This document shows positions 8,317 through 16,493 of a DNA stretch of 64,000 nucleotides, one piece after another. Both the position numbers and the translations under genes were made by a program. The notes beneath the pieces were generated by a model, which was not told the origin of the DNA, did no database searches, and saw only the letters and a list, made by a program, of their open reading frames with translations. Each line of letters begins with the position of its first letter. The first letter of the stretch is position 1. Location of the stretch: positions 62,001-126,000 of the forward strand of contig NZ_QRVG01000002.1 in NCBI RefSeq assembly GCF_003459245.1. Direction: 5' to 3'. Source of the stretch: Collinsella sp. AF23-2 (lineage in GTDB: Bacteria > Actinomycetota > Coriobacteriia > Coriobacteriales > Coriobacteriaceae).

Positions 8317-9888
8317 CTAGCCGAGCTTCCTCAGATAATGGAAGTCGCTCGCGTCATCGCCGGTGAACGCCCCGTGCAGCTCGTCGATAATGTCGGCGGT
8401 AGAAGTCATCTGCTGGTACATGTCGGCGCTTGTGACCCAGACGTTGCCGTTCTTCACGGCTTTGAACTGCGACAATAGCGCGTTTTTGCCTACGAAGTCG
8501 TTCAAGGTGGCAACCGATTCGTCGATGGTGCCGTTGTAGACGATGATGTCGGCATCCTTCGCCGTCGCGTAGAAGCGCTCCATTTCGAGCGTTACTGACG
8601 AACCTGACGTCGACGCCGTCTGCGCGTCATCGAGCGCGTAGTTGCCGCCTGCAAGCTCGATCATCTGCGCCACGTAGTCGCCCGCCCGCCGCGTGACGGC
8701 GGCCCCGTTCGAGTTAATGTAGAAATACGCCACGGTTTTACCTGACGACGCAAGCCTCGACGTTTGCTCGACGCGGGCCTTCTGCTCGTTGAACAGGTGC
8801 GCGGCCTCGTCTTCCTTGTCGAATAGGACGCCGAAAAGCTTAATCCACTCGACGCGCCCGAGTGCTTCGGGCTCGCTCGACGACTGTTCGGTGAGCACGA
8901 CGAGTCCGAGCTTCTGCAGCTTTTCCTTCACATCGGGCGTGTGGTTGATCATAGTGTTCTCGATGGCGAGCGTGCAGCCCGAGGCCGATATTCGCTCGTA
9001 GTCGGGCGCGCTGTACTTGCCGCCGTAGGCGATCGCCCCACTTTCGAGCGCGCTTTTGAAGCCCGCGACCGAGCAATCGTCGGCCTTCGTGCCCGACATA
9101 ATGATATTGTCGTTCGCATCGAGCGCGTCGACCAGGCACATCGTCGCCGACGACACGAGGTACACCTTGTCGGCGGGGCGCCTTATGACCGCGATGTCGG
9201 AGCTCAACCCATCAGGTACCTTTGCATTTTGCGGCACCACGAGGAAGCGCTCCCCGTTCGAAATGCAGATAAGCCGCAGGCCGCCTTCGTACTCGTCGAC
9301 AGTGAAGTGCTCGGCGTATTCAAGCTGAAGCGTCCCCGTCGGCTTCCAGCCGCAGCCCAAATCGGCGTTGTGGAAGTCGGCCGCGGCGTTTGAAGCCGTT
9401 CCCGCAGGGGAGCCGCCGCTTGCTTCGTCGCCCGATTTCTCCTTCATGGTGGATGAATCGAAGTGGAGCGTGTAGTCGATGGTGTGCGGCGTTGACATGG
9501 CGACGGTCTCGGCCGACACGGCGATGTCCTCGTCGAGCGTGACGGGTATCTCGAACGTGGAGTTGCCGCCGTCGTTTACGGGCGCGTAGTCTACGCCGTC
9601 GACGGTCATCTTGTCGTAGTTCGAACTCGACCAGGTGATGGTCGCGGTGTAGGCGTCGCCATCCTTCACAATTGTGGTGGGTGAGGCGATGCTTGCGCGC
9701 CCTGACCCGCCGGCAAGCGAGACGCTCACAGTGTATTCCTGAGAGCCTGCCGTGCCACCGGTCGCGTTCGGGCTCGCACTGCACCCCGCGAAGGGAAGCG
9801 CGAGCAGGGCGACGAGAACGCAGGCGATCGCGCGCACCGCGATGCTGCGACGCTTCCTGCTTTCCCCCTTGGGAAGAATCGACCGCAT
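8317..9888 (-). CDS. Lipoprotein with NEAT-like N-terminal domain and FecB-type substrate-binding domain
   Basis: A 523-residue surface lipoprotein. The signal peptide ends in the lipobox FAGC with Cys36. The first module (about residues 45-145) aligns by eye with the neighbouring lipoprotein at 9893-10426. Shared features are a VxDG core, a Y-x-K/D-x-L/M pattern, and a PVxLDED block followed by a TLxFxS end. This resembles the NEAT fold that binds heme in Gram-positive surface proteins, but I see no certain heme-ligand Tyr pair. The second module (about 250-523) is a periplasmic-binding-protein type III domain, with ISASGCTLAIENTMI, EWIKLFGVLFDKEDEA and KDADIIVYNGT segments. It probably delivers ligand to the FecCD permease. 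The frame is open to 10056, but ATG 9888 precedes the signal peptide and sits 4 bases after the previous stop. Confidence 0.82.
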   Translation of the reverse strand: MRSILPKGESRKRRSIAVRAIACVLVALLALPFAGCSASPNATGGTAGSQEYTVSVSLAGGSGRASIASPTTIVKDGDAYTATITWSSSNYDKMTVDGVDYAPVNDGGNSTFEIPVTLDEDIAVSAETVAMSTPHTIDYTLHFDSSTMKEKSGDEASGGSPAGTASNAAADFHNADLGCGWKPTGTLQLEYAEHFTVDEYEGGLRLICISNGERFLVVPQNAKVPDGLSSDIAVIRRPADKVYLVSSATMCLVDALDANDNIIMSGTKADDCSVAGFKSALESGAIAYGGKYSAPDYERISASGCTLAIENTMINHTPDVKEKLQKLGLVVLTEQSSSEPEALGRVEWIKLFGVLFDKEDEAAHLFNEQKARVEQTSRLASSGKTVAYFYINSNGAAVTRRAGDYVAQMIELAGGNYALDDAQTASTSGSSVTLEMERFYATAKDADIIVYNGTIDESVATLNDFVGKNALLSQFKAVKNGNVWVTSADMYQQMTSTADIIDELHGAFTGDDASDFHYLRKLG

Positions 9889-9892
9889 GGCG

Positions 9893-10426
9893 TTACTTCT
9901 GTGCGTCGGCGCGCAGATCGACGCCGGCGGATTCGAACACGAGCGTGCGGTCGTACCACTGCTCTTTTCTAATACTCCACGCGGCGCAGGCGGTGTCCTC
10001 GTCGAGCGCTTCAACGGGCACGTCGTAGGTGTACTTGCCTTCCGCGTTTTCCACATAGGGGATGAAGTCGGCCTCGCTCGCGGCGGCAGCCTCGTCGCCC
10101 GTGCCCATGAAGAGCTTGCCGTAGCCCGTGCCGGAAAGCGTCATCACGCAGTGCATGGAGCCGTTTTCCACGATGAGCTGGGCGTCCACAATCCTGAACA
10201 TGTTCGAGCTGGAATCTACGGTGATCGGATAGGTGCCGTCGGCCACCTTGTCGGCGGTGATGGGGGCAGCGCTTGCGCCCTCGGGCGCATCGGCCGCCTG
10301 TTCGGTCTTTTCCTGGGAATCGGCATCGCTTGCCTTTGCGCTGTCGATTGAATTTCCGCCGCAGCCGGCGAGCGAGAACGCGAAAAGCGCCGCTGACAGG
10401 GCGAAGGCGAGGGTTTTCTTCAACAT
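9893..10426 (-). CDS. NEAT-like surface lipoprotein
   Basis: A 177-residue lipoprotein with signal peptide and lipobox LAGC (Cys22). A Ser/Ala/Asp-rich linker leads to one beta-rich domain starting near residue 55: DGTYPITVDSSSNMFRIVDA, then LIVENGSMHCVMTL, then GYGKLF. The pattern 'dGtY...A.l.v.dG...v.l....Y.kl' resembles NEAT/iron-transport-associated domains. The same module forms the N-terminus of the next gene's product, so the pair looks like a relay from surface to transporter. ATG 10426 is chosen because AAGGAA lies 8 bases upstream and the signal peptide begins there. The ligand (heme, corrinoid or another tetrapyrrole) is inferred only. Confidence 0.7.
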   Translation of the reverse strand: MLKKTLAFALSAALFAFSLAGCGGNSIDSAKASDADSQEKTEQAADAPEGASAAPITADKVADGTYPITVDSSSNMFRIVDAQLIVENGSMHCVMTLSGTGYGKLFMGTGDEAAAASEADFIPYVENAEGKYTYDVPVEALDEDTACAAWSIRKEQWYDRTLVFESAGVDLRADAQK

Positions 10427-10490
10427 GGAGGGGGTTCCTTTCAATCGCTTCGACCGCCCGCGCCGTGCGGTGGGCTGACGGGATGCGAAT

Positions 10491-10535
10491 GCAACGGGCA
10501 TGCGCCGTCAGTCGGGGAAGGCGCATGCCCGTTGC
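10491..10535 (-). promoter_or_regulatory. Perfect 16-bp intercistronic hairpin between cbiK and the lipoprotein genes
   Basis: The arms GCAACGGGCATGCGCC and GGCGCATGCCCGTTGC are exactly complementary around a 13-base loop. There is no T run on the minus strand. It may protect or process the mRNA, or partly end it, so that cbiK is made in a different amount from the transporter genes downstream. Confidence 0.6.
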
Positions 10536-10571
10536 ACGGGGACGCGACCGGCGCCCCCGTGCGCGGCGAGT

Positions 10572-11498
10572 TTACAGCTTGGCGATGGCGTCGTCCACGT
10601 GCGAGACGTAGATTTCGTCGACCGCGACGTTCTGTCCCAGACCCTGGAGCAGGCACGTCACTTCGAAGCCGGCGGCCACGAACTTCGCAGCCCAGCTGTC
10701 GGGGTCGGTCTCGTCTGCCATGTCGTTGTTCGCGTGGTCGCCCGCGACCACCATGAACGGCGCGAGCACGGCCTTCTTGTAGCCTGCGGCGCTCGCGGCG
10801 GCGATAACATCCTCGCAGGTCGGTTCAGCCTCGACGGTGCCGACGAAGAACTGCGTCAAGCCCTCGTTCTTAAACACTTCCTGCATCTTGGCATAGTCGG
10901 CGTTGGAATCGGCTTCGGTGCCGTGACCCATGAGGCACAGCGCCGTCTTGCCGTCGTCGAAGGACGCCATGTTCTCCTTAATGGCTGCGGCCACCTTCTT
11001 GTAGTCGTCGTCGGAGGTGAGCAGCGGGTCGCCGAGCGAGATCTTGTCGAACTTGTCGGCGTACTTGTCGAGCTCGTCTTTCACGTCGGTGTATTCCAGG
11101 CCACCCATGAGATGCGTCGGCTGCACGACGATTTCCTTCACGCCGTCTTCCACGCAGCGGTCGAGCGCCTCGGTCATGTTGTCGATCGTGATGCCGTCGC
11201 GCTTCTTCAGCTTGTCGATGATGATCTGCGCGGTGAAGGCGCGGCGGATGTCGTAGTCCTGCCAGTACTTCTCGCGGATAGCGTCTTCGATGGCGCCGAT
11301 GGTAATGTGGCGCGAGTCGTTGTAGCTCGTGCCGAAGCTCGTGACGAGGATGACCGGCTTCACGGCCTTCTCCTTTTCACTCGATTTCTCGGAACTCGCG
11401 GAGGTGTTGGAGCAGCCCGCGAGCGCGACTCCGGCGAGCGCGACGGCTCCGGTTGCTGCGGCGCCCATGAAGCCGCGGCGTGACATCTGGTCGGACAT
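10572..11498 (-). CDS. cbiK: Exported CbiK-type sirohydrochlorin cobaltochelatase (Tat/lipoprotein signal)
   Basis: CbiK inserts Co2+ (in some proteins Fe2+) into sirohydrochlorin, an early step of anaerobic cobalamin synthesis. The fold is recognisable: ILVTSFGTSYNDSR at the start and metal/catalytic histidines in LMGHGTEADSN (His192) and VVAGDHANND (His255). Unusually, the protein begins MSDQMSRRGFMGAA, a twin-arginine motif, followed by a hydrophobic stretch and the lipobox LAGC (Cys29). It should therefore be folded before Tat export and anchored outside the membrane. A signal-bearing CbiK is known from Desulfovibrio. The start has GGAAAGG upstream. It heads the leftward block behind a cobalamin riboswitch. 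It is the only chelatase in the window, so the source of cytoplasmic cobalt insertion is unclear. Confidence 0.9.
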   Translation of the reverse strand: MSDQMSRRGFMGAAATGAVALAGVALAGCSNTSASSEKSSEKEKAVKPVILVTSFGTSYNDSRHITIGAIEDAIREKYWQDYDIRRAFTAQIIIDKLKKRDGITIDNMTEALDRCVEDGVKEIVVQPTHLMGGLEYTDVKDELDKYADKFDKISLGDPLLTSDDDYKKVAAAIKENMASFDDGKTALCLMGHGTEADSNADYAKMQEVFKNEGLTQFFVGTVEAEPTCEDVIAAASAAGYKKAVLAPFMVVAGDHANNDMADETDPDSWAAKFVAAGFEVTCLLQGLGQNVAVDEIYVSHVDDAIAKL

Positions 11499-11599
11499 GG
11501 TATTTCCTTTCCTCGGTTTGCCGGTCCCCCGGCGACAGTTGCTTGTCGGCACAAGCGAAAGAAAAGCGCACCCCTCGGGGTTCACAAGGAGCTAACGCC

Positions 11600-11745
11600 A
11601 CGGCGATGCCGTGAGGAAAAGGCGAAGCAGTCTGGCTTGGGGCGCGAGGCGGTTCGCCCGCGCGTCCTATACAGTAATGTCCCTTGCCCAGGATTCCCAC
11701 CTGGTTCCCTCCGCAAGCCAGCGCGGGCTGTGCGGGCGCCGCGCC
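11600..11745 (-). promoter_or_regulatory. Cobalamin riboswitch upstream of cbiK
   Basis: On the minus strand the conserved core is present in order: GGGAACCAGGTGGGAATCC, then GGGACATTACTGTATAGG (the ACTGT core), then a GC-rich variable arm, and finally AAGCCAGACTGCTTCGCC, which matches the closing 'AAGCCAG-A-xCTGCC' segment. It lies 100 bases before cbiK. The intervening bases can form further stems (for example around CCCCGAGGGG) that could hide the ribosome site or end transcription when cobalamin is bound. The boundaries are approximate. Confidence 0.85.
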
Positions 11746-11956
11746 GGTCATTTCCTTTTATCCGATTGTCATATGCTCGTTGCCGAAACTTTTACTATGA
11801 TAGTGGGCACTTGTGAACGTGTCAAAGCCAGGGCGGGCGGCATTGCGCCTCCTGCCTGCGTATTTGCGCCGATTGCCGCTGCGGGCGCCGTGTTTTGCCT
11901 GCTGCGCGAATGGCGGCGTAAACGGTTGCGATGAGAAACGGGAAGGGAAGGCTCGG
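11746..11956. other. Divergent control region between cbiK and the cbiF operon
   Basis: These bases must hold the promoters for both blocks. An AT-richer patch at 11756-11810 (containing TATGATA) is the most likely location, but I cannot assign clear -35/-10 pairs. No second riboswitch core is visible on the plus strand, so the large operon may be controlled by promoter choice rather than its own aptamer. Confidence 0.4.
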
Positions 11957-12748
11957 ATGATTCATATCGTTGGCGCAGGCTCGGGCGCCGCCGACCTTAT
12001 CACGCTGCGCGGGGCGCGCCTTCTGCGCGCAGCCGACGTGGTCGTTTGGGCGGGAAGCCTTGTGAACCCCGAGCTGCTCGCTGAGTGCAAGGAATCCTGC
12101 ATCGTCTACGACAGCGCGCACATGACCTTGGAGGAAGTGCTCGACGTGATGTGCGCGGCAGATGCGCGGGGCGAGGAAGTGGTGCGCCTGCACACGGGCG
12201 ACCCGTGCCTGTACGGCGCCATCCAGGAGCAGATGGACGCGCTCGACGCGCGCGGCGTGGACTACGAGGTGGTGCCCGGCGTGTCGAGCTTTTGCGGTGC
12301 CGCGGCGGCGCTTCGCCAGGAATACACGCTGCCGGGAATCAGCCAGTCGGTCGTGATCACGCGGCTTTCCGGACGTACCCCCATGCCCGCGGGCGAGGGC
12401 ATGCGCACCATGGCGGAAAGCGGCTCGACTATGGTCATCTTCCTGAGCTCGGGTATGCTCGCCGAGCTTTCCGCCGAGCTTTTGGCCGCGGGCCGCAGCT
12501 CCGACGAGCCGGCGGCGCTCGTGTACAAGGCGACCTGGCCTGAGGAACGCGTGGTGCGCTGCACAGTGGGCACGCTCGCCGATGCGGGCGCGCGAGAGGG
12601 CATCGACCGCACGGCACTTGTGGTGGTGGGCCGCGTGCTCGGAGCTCGCGGCGGGCTTGCGCACGACGGCGCGCAAGCGGAGTCGTACGAGCGCAGCAAG
12701 CTTTACGACCCTTCGTTTGCCACGGGGTATCGGAAGGCGAGCAGCTAG
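11957..12748 (+). CDS. cbiF: Cobalt-precorrin-4 C11-methyltransferase
   Basis: Transfers a methyl group from SAM to C11 of cobalt-precorrin-4 in the anaerobic corrin pathway. The 263-residue protein has the tetrapyrrole methylase fold. The N-terminal glycine loop is VGAGSGAADLITLRG, then VVWAGSLV, the HTGDPCLYGAIQEQ loop and the VPGVSSFCGAAA loop that bind SAM. The LYDPSFATGYRK end is typical of CbiF/CobM. ATG 11957 follows GGGAAGGGAAGG. It is the first gene of the 17-gene rightward operon. Confidence 0.93.
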   Translation: MIHIVGAGSGAADLITLRGARLLRAADVVVWAGSLVNPELLAECKESCIVYDSAHMTLEEVLDVMCAADARGEEVVRLHTGDPCLYGAIQEQMDALDARGVDYEVVPGVSSFCGAAAALRQEYTLPGISQSVVITRLSGRTPMPAGEGMRTMAESGSTMVIFLSSGMLAELSAELLAAGRSSDEPAALVYKATWPEERVVRCTVGTLADAGAREGIDRTALVVVGRVLGARGGLAHDGAQAESYERSKLYDPSFATGYRKASS

Positions 12749-12749
12749 C

Positions 12750-13934
12750 GTGGCCTTCGAGCACTACATATATACCGGGACGACCCGCCTGCGCTGCGGC
12801 TACACCACGGGGAGCTGCGCCGCGCTCGCGGCGAAGGCGGCCTGCGAGATGCTCTTGTCACGAAAGCCCGTCGGCCTCGTGTCGATCGTCACCCCCGGCG
12901 GGCTGCCCGTCGAGGCGAACGTGGTCGACGCATGCATCGGCGAGGGGTGTGCCCAGTGCGCCGTGCGAAAGGACGCAGGCGACGATGCCGATGTGACCGA
13001 CGGCGTGCTCGTGTACGCGCGCGTGGAACATGCGGGGTCCGGCACGGGCGCTGCGGGCAGCAAGGGCGTGCCCACGCGCGAATCGGAAGTTTCCGTCGAT
13101 GGCGGCGTGGGCGTGGGGCGCGTGACGCTGCCCGGGCTCGAGCAGCCGGTGGGGGCGGCCGCCATCAACGCGACGCCGCGCGCGATGATCACTTCGGCGG
13201 TGCGCGAGGTGTGCGCCGCGCACGGCTTTTCTGGAAATATTGCTGTGACGATTTCGGTACCCGAGGGCGTTTCCCTTGCCGAAAAGACCTTCAACCCGCA
13301 CCTGGGGATAGAGGGCGGCATCTCCATCCTGGGCACGACGGGCATCGTCGAGCCGCGCAGCCTCGCTGCCTTGCGCGACAGCATCGTGCTCGAGATCCGG
13401 CAGCATGCGGCTATGGGGCGGCGCGGAGTCGTGCTCACGCCCGGCAACTACGGCGGGCAGTTCATCTCGGGGCATTTCCACCTAAACGGTGCGCCGGTGG
13501 TCTTCATCTCCAACTTTGTGGGCGATGCGATTGATTGCTGCGTTCGCGAGGGATTCACCAATGTCCTTCTTGTGGGACACATCGGCAAGCTGGTTAAGGT
13601 CGCCGGCGGCATCATGGACACCCATTCGCGTACCGCCGACTGCCGCGCGGAGATTCTGGCCGCCCACGCGGCCTTGGCCGGCGCGGGCGCGAAGACCGTG
13701 CGCGAGATCATGTCGTCGGTCACGACCACGGCGGCGCTCGAGGTAATCGAGGCCGCCGGCGTGGGGGACGCTGCGCGCGCATCGCTCGCTGCGGCAATCG
13801 AGGACAGGTTGCGCCGCCGCGCGGCGGGCGCATGCGACATCGCCGCGGTCGTGTTCGACGCCGAGCGCCGCGAGCTTTTCCGCACGTCGGGCGCCGATGC
13901 AGTTATCGGGGAATTGGGGGCGACGTATGAATAA
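12750..13934 (+). CDS. cbiD: Cobalt-precorrin-5B C1-methyltransferase
   Basis: Methylates C1 of cobalt-precorrin-5B, an enzyme specific to the anaerobic route. The 394-residue sequence has CbiD hallmarks: RCGYTTGSCAALAAKAA at the N-terminus, EPRSLAALRDSI, LTPGNYGGQF, FISNFVGDAIDCC and VGHIGKLVKVAGGIMDTHSR. GTG 12750 is taken as start: it lies 1 base after the cbiF stop, with GGAAGG upstream. The stop overlaps the start of cbiL by 8 bases. Confidence 0.94.
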   Translation: MAFEHYIYTGTTRLRCGYTTGSCAALAAKAACEMLLSRKPVGLVSIVTPGGLPVEANVVDACIGEGCAQCAVRKDAGDDADVTDGVLVYARVEHAGSGTGAAGSKGVPTRESEVSVDGGVGVGRVTLPGLEQPVGAAAINATPRAMITSAVREVCAAHGFSGNIAVTISVPEGVSLAEKTFNPHLGIEGGISILGTTGIVEPRSLAALRDSIVLEIRQHAAMGRRGVVLTPGNYGGQFISGHFHLNGAPVVFISNFVGDAIDCCVREGFTNVLLVGHIGKLVKVAGGIMDTHSRTADCRAEILAAHAALAGAGAKTVREIMSSVTTTAALEVIEAAGVGDAARASLAAAIEDRLRRRAAGACDIAAVVFDAERRELFRTSGADAVIGELGATYE

Positions 13935-14616
13935 AGGCGTGCTGTACGGGGTGGGCACGGGGCCTGGCGACCCCGAGCTGCTCACGATCAAGGCCGTCCG
14001 CACAATCGAATCGTGTCCGGTCATCGCCGCACCGCAGACGGCGGACGGGGCCATGGTCGCGCTCGACATCGTACGCGGCGCCGTCGACCTTACAGGCAAG
14101 ACGGTGATCCCCGTGCGATTCTCGATGACGCGCGACGTCGAGCGCCGCGCGGCCGAGCATGCCTCGCTTGTTCGCGAGCTTGTCGCGCACCTGGATGCGG
14201 TCCGCGACGTCGCGCTGCTGAACCTGGGGGACCCGAGCATCTACGCCACCTTCCAGCGCATAGCGCCCGACGTGCGCGCCCGCGGGTTCGAGGCGCGCGC
14301 CATTCCCGGCGTGCCGAGCTTCTGTGCGGTCGCCGCGGCGCTCGAGCGCGACCTCACGCCCGAGATGTCGTCGCCTCTGCACATCGTGCCCGGCGGCTAC
14401 GACGACGTGCGCCGCGCAATCGGCTGGCCGGGGACGAAGGTGGTCATGAAGGCGCGCCGCTCGCTTGCGGACACGAAGCACATCCTTCGCGAGGAGGGCG
14501 CCTTCGACGGTGCCGAGCTCGTAGAGGACTGTGGGCTTCCGGGCGAGCGCGTGTACCGCTCGGTCGACGATGTGCCCGATCGGGGCAGCTACTTCTCGAC
14601 GATGGTGGTGCGCTAG
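13927..14616 (+). CDS. cbiL: Cobalt-factor II C20-methyltransferase
   Basis: Methylates C20 of cobalt-factor II/cobalt-precorrin-2, the first corrin-specific methylation. It is 229 residues with the methylase loop YGVGTGPGDPELLTIKAVR, a NLGDPSIYATFQ loop and IPGVPSFCAVAAAL. The long GPGDPELLT loop and size match CbiL/CobI rather than CbiF or CbiH. The start overlaps cbiD by 8 bases, indicating translational coupling. Confidence 0.92.
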   Translation: MNKGVLYGVGTGPGDPELLTIKAVRTIESCPVIAAPQTADGAMVALDIVRGAVDLTGKTVIPVRFSMTRDVERRAAEHASLVRELVAHLDAVRDVALLNLGDPSIYATFQRIAPDVRARGFEARAIPGVPSFCAVAAALERDLTPEMSSPLHIVPGGYDDVRRAIGWPGTKVVMKARRSLADTKHILREEGAFDGAELVEDCGLPGERVYRSVDDVPDRGSYFSTMVVR

Positions 14617-15750
14617 ATGAGGGTTTCCTGCATAGCGTTCACTGAGAGGGGGTATGCTTTGGCGGAGCGCACCGCTCGTGCGCTTTCCGATTGCGCGCAG
14701 ACAGGTGAAGATGACCCTGGCTGGGACGTTTCCGTTTCGCGCGGGTTCGGCGAGGGGAAGGCCGACCTGCGCGCATGGACGGCGCTCGCGTGGGAAGCGT
14801 CGGACGCGCTTCTGTTCGTGGGCGCGGCGGGCATCGCCGTGCGGGCGATCGCGCCGCATGTCGCCTCGAAGGCAAACGATTCCGCGGTTGTGGTGATCGA
14901 CGAGGCAGGGCGCTTTGCCGTCTCGCTTTTGTCGGGGCATTTGGGCGGTGCGAACGAGCTTGCGCAAACTGTGGCACGCGCGGCAGGGGCCATCCCCGTC
15001 ATCACCACGGCGACCGACGTCCGCGGCGTGTGGGCGGTGGATACGTGGGCGCGCTGTGCGGGGCTCGCCGTTTCGAATCCCGAGGCTATCAAGCGAGTGT
15101 CGGCGCGGCTGCTTTCGGGCGGGCGCGTGGCGCTCTATTCCGCCATGCCGATTTCGGGACAGCCGCCTGAGGGGGTTGACATTGTGTCCGACCGCGCTCG
15201 GGCCGATATCGTCGTGTCGCCGTTCGCTGGCGCGAATGCAGGTGCGTCCGTTCGCACGGCGGAGACAACGGACGAGGTCGTGCCCGCCGGTGAGACGGGG
15301 AAGCCGGCGGGCGTGCGGGCGCAGGCGCCTGCGCCCGAGCCGCTTCACCTTGTCGTGCCCTGCATCGTTGCGGGCATAGGGTGCCGTCGCGGTGCGTGCG
15401 CCGAAGCGATCGGGGAGGCGTTTCTTCTCGCGTGCGGGCAGGCGGGCATCTCGCCTTCGGCCGTTCGCGAGGCGGCGACGATCGACGTGAAGGCGCGCGA
15501 GGAGGGCCTGCTCGCCTTCTGCCGCGCGCGCAATATCCCGCTCGCGACGTATTCCGCAGAGGAGTTGTCGCAGGTCGAAGGCAGCGTTTCGCCATCTGAT
15601 TTCGTGTGCGCGACGGTGGGGGTCGACAATGTGTGCGAGCGCGCGGCGCTCGCGGACGGGGGTAAACTTATCTTCCCGAAGCTCGCTCACGGCGGCGTGA
15701 CCGTCGCGTTTTCCAAGGTAACTTTCGAACTTTCGTTTAAGGAGCGGTGA
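14617..15750 (+). CDS. cbiG: Cobalt-precorrin-5A hydrolase
   Basis: Opens the delta-lactone ring and releases acetaldehyde (C20 with its methyl) from cobalt-precorrin-5A. The 377-residue protein has the N-terminal CbiG domain (LLFVGAAGIAVRAIAPHVASK, VIDEAGRFAVSLLSGHLGGANELA) and the C-terminal domain (VAGIGCRRGACAEAIGEAF, ATIDVKAREEGLLAFC, DNVCERAAL). An Ala/Pro-rich linker of about 35 residues (around 205-245) joins the two. It starts on the base after the cbiL stop. Confidence 0.93.
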   Translation: MRVSCIAFTERGYALAERTARALSDCAQTGEDDPGWDVSVSRGFGEGKADLRAWTALAWEASDALLFVGAAGIAVRAIAPHVASKANDSAVVVIDEAGRFAVSLLSGHLGGANELAQTVARAAGAIPVITTATDVRGVWAVDTWARCAGLAVSNPEAIKRVSARLLSGGRVALYSAMPISGQPPEGVDIVSDRARADIVVSPFAGANAGASVRTAETTDEVVPAGETGKPAGVRAQAPAPEPLHLVVPCIVAGIGCRRGACAEAIGEAFLLACGQAGISPSAVREAATIDVKAREEGLLAFCRARNIPLATYSAEELSQVEGSVSPSDFVCATVGVDNVCERAALADGGKLIFPKLAHGGVTVAFSKVTFELSFKER

Positions 15751-16493
15751 TGGGAAAGCTCTTCGTGGTGGGGATCGGCCCGGGCGGCCCCGACGGCATG
15801 ACGATTGCGGCTCGGCGCGCGCTCGAGGCGGCCGACATCGTTGTGGGGTACACGAAATACGTGGAGCTCGCGCTCGCCGCCGTGCCTGACGCGGCGCATC
15901 TCGCGACGCCGATGATGCACGAGGTCGAACGGTGCCGCCTGGCGCTTTCACGCGCGCAGAGCGGAGAAGCCGTGGCGCTCGTGTGCAGCGGTGACGCGGG
16001 CGTGTATGGCATGGCGAGCCCCGTGCTGGAGCTTGCGGAGGACTACCCCGATGTTGACGTGGAAGTTATCGCCGGGGCCACCGCGGCTCAGAGCGGGTCG
16101 GCGGTGCTCGGCGCCCCGCTTGCCCACGACTTCGCGGTCGTGTCGCTCTCCGACCTGCTCACGCCGTGGGATGTCATCGAGCGCAGGCTCGCCGCCGTGG
16201 CGAGCGCCGACTTCTGCATCTGTTTGTACAACCCGCGCAGCAGAAAGCGCGCCGACAGGCTCTCGCGCGCGGCGAAGATTATGCTCGAATGGAAGGCCCC
16301 CGACACGCTCTGCGGCTGGGTACGCAACATCGGGCGCGAGGGGCAGCAGTCGGGCATGTGCAGGCTCTCCGAGCTGGAGGAGTTCGACGCCGACATGTTC
16401 ACCACCGTGTTCGTCGGCAACGCGGACACGAAGCGCGTAGGCGGCCGTATGGTCACGCCGCGCGGGTATCGGGAGATTCCATGCGAAAGGTAA
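15750..16493 (+). CDS. cbiH: Cobalt-precorrin-3 C17-methyltransferase
   Basis: Methylates C17 and drives ring contraction. The 247-residue methylase has VGIGPGGPDGMTIAARRAL, VVGYTKYVELA, VCSGDAGVYGMASPVLE and the CbiH/CobJ block FCICLYNPRSRKRADRL. ATG 15750 shares one base with the cbiG stop (TGATG), with AAGGAG upstream; GTG 15747 in the same frame is an alternative. Confidence 0.94.
   Translation: MGKLFVVGIGPGGPDGMTIAARRALEAADIVVGYTKYVELALAAVPDAAHLATPMMHEVERCRLALSRAQSGEAVALVCSGDAGVYGMASPVLELAEDYPDVDVEVIAGATAAQSGSAVLGAPLAHDFAVVSLSDLLTPWDVIERRLAAVASADFCICLYNPRSRKRADRLSRAAKIMLEWKAPDTLCGWVRNIGREGQQSGMCRLSELEEFDADMFTTVFVGNADTKRVGGRMVTPRGYREIPCER

Noticed and set aside
11811..11957. Possible second cobalamin riboswitch for the rightward operon (contains AAAGCCAGGGCGG)
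   Set aside because: Only the closing-like segment is present. The GGTG-AATCC and ACTGT core segments are not found upstream on the plus strand.
13903..15951. 682-codon open frame on the minus strand
   Set aside because: It is the antisense of cbiL, cbiG and part of cbiH. G+C-rich codon bias leaves the opposite strand open, and the translation is Arg/His-rich with no family likeness.
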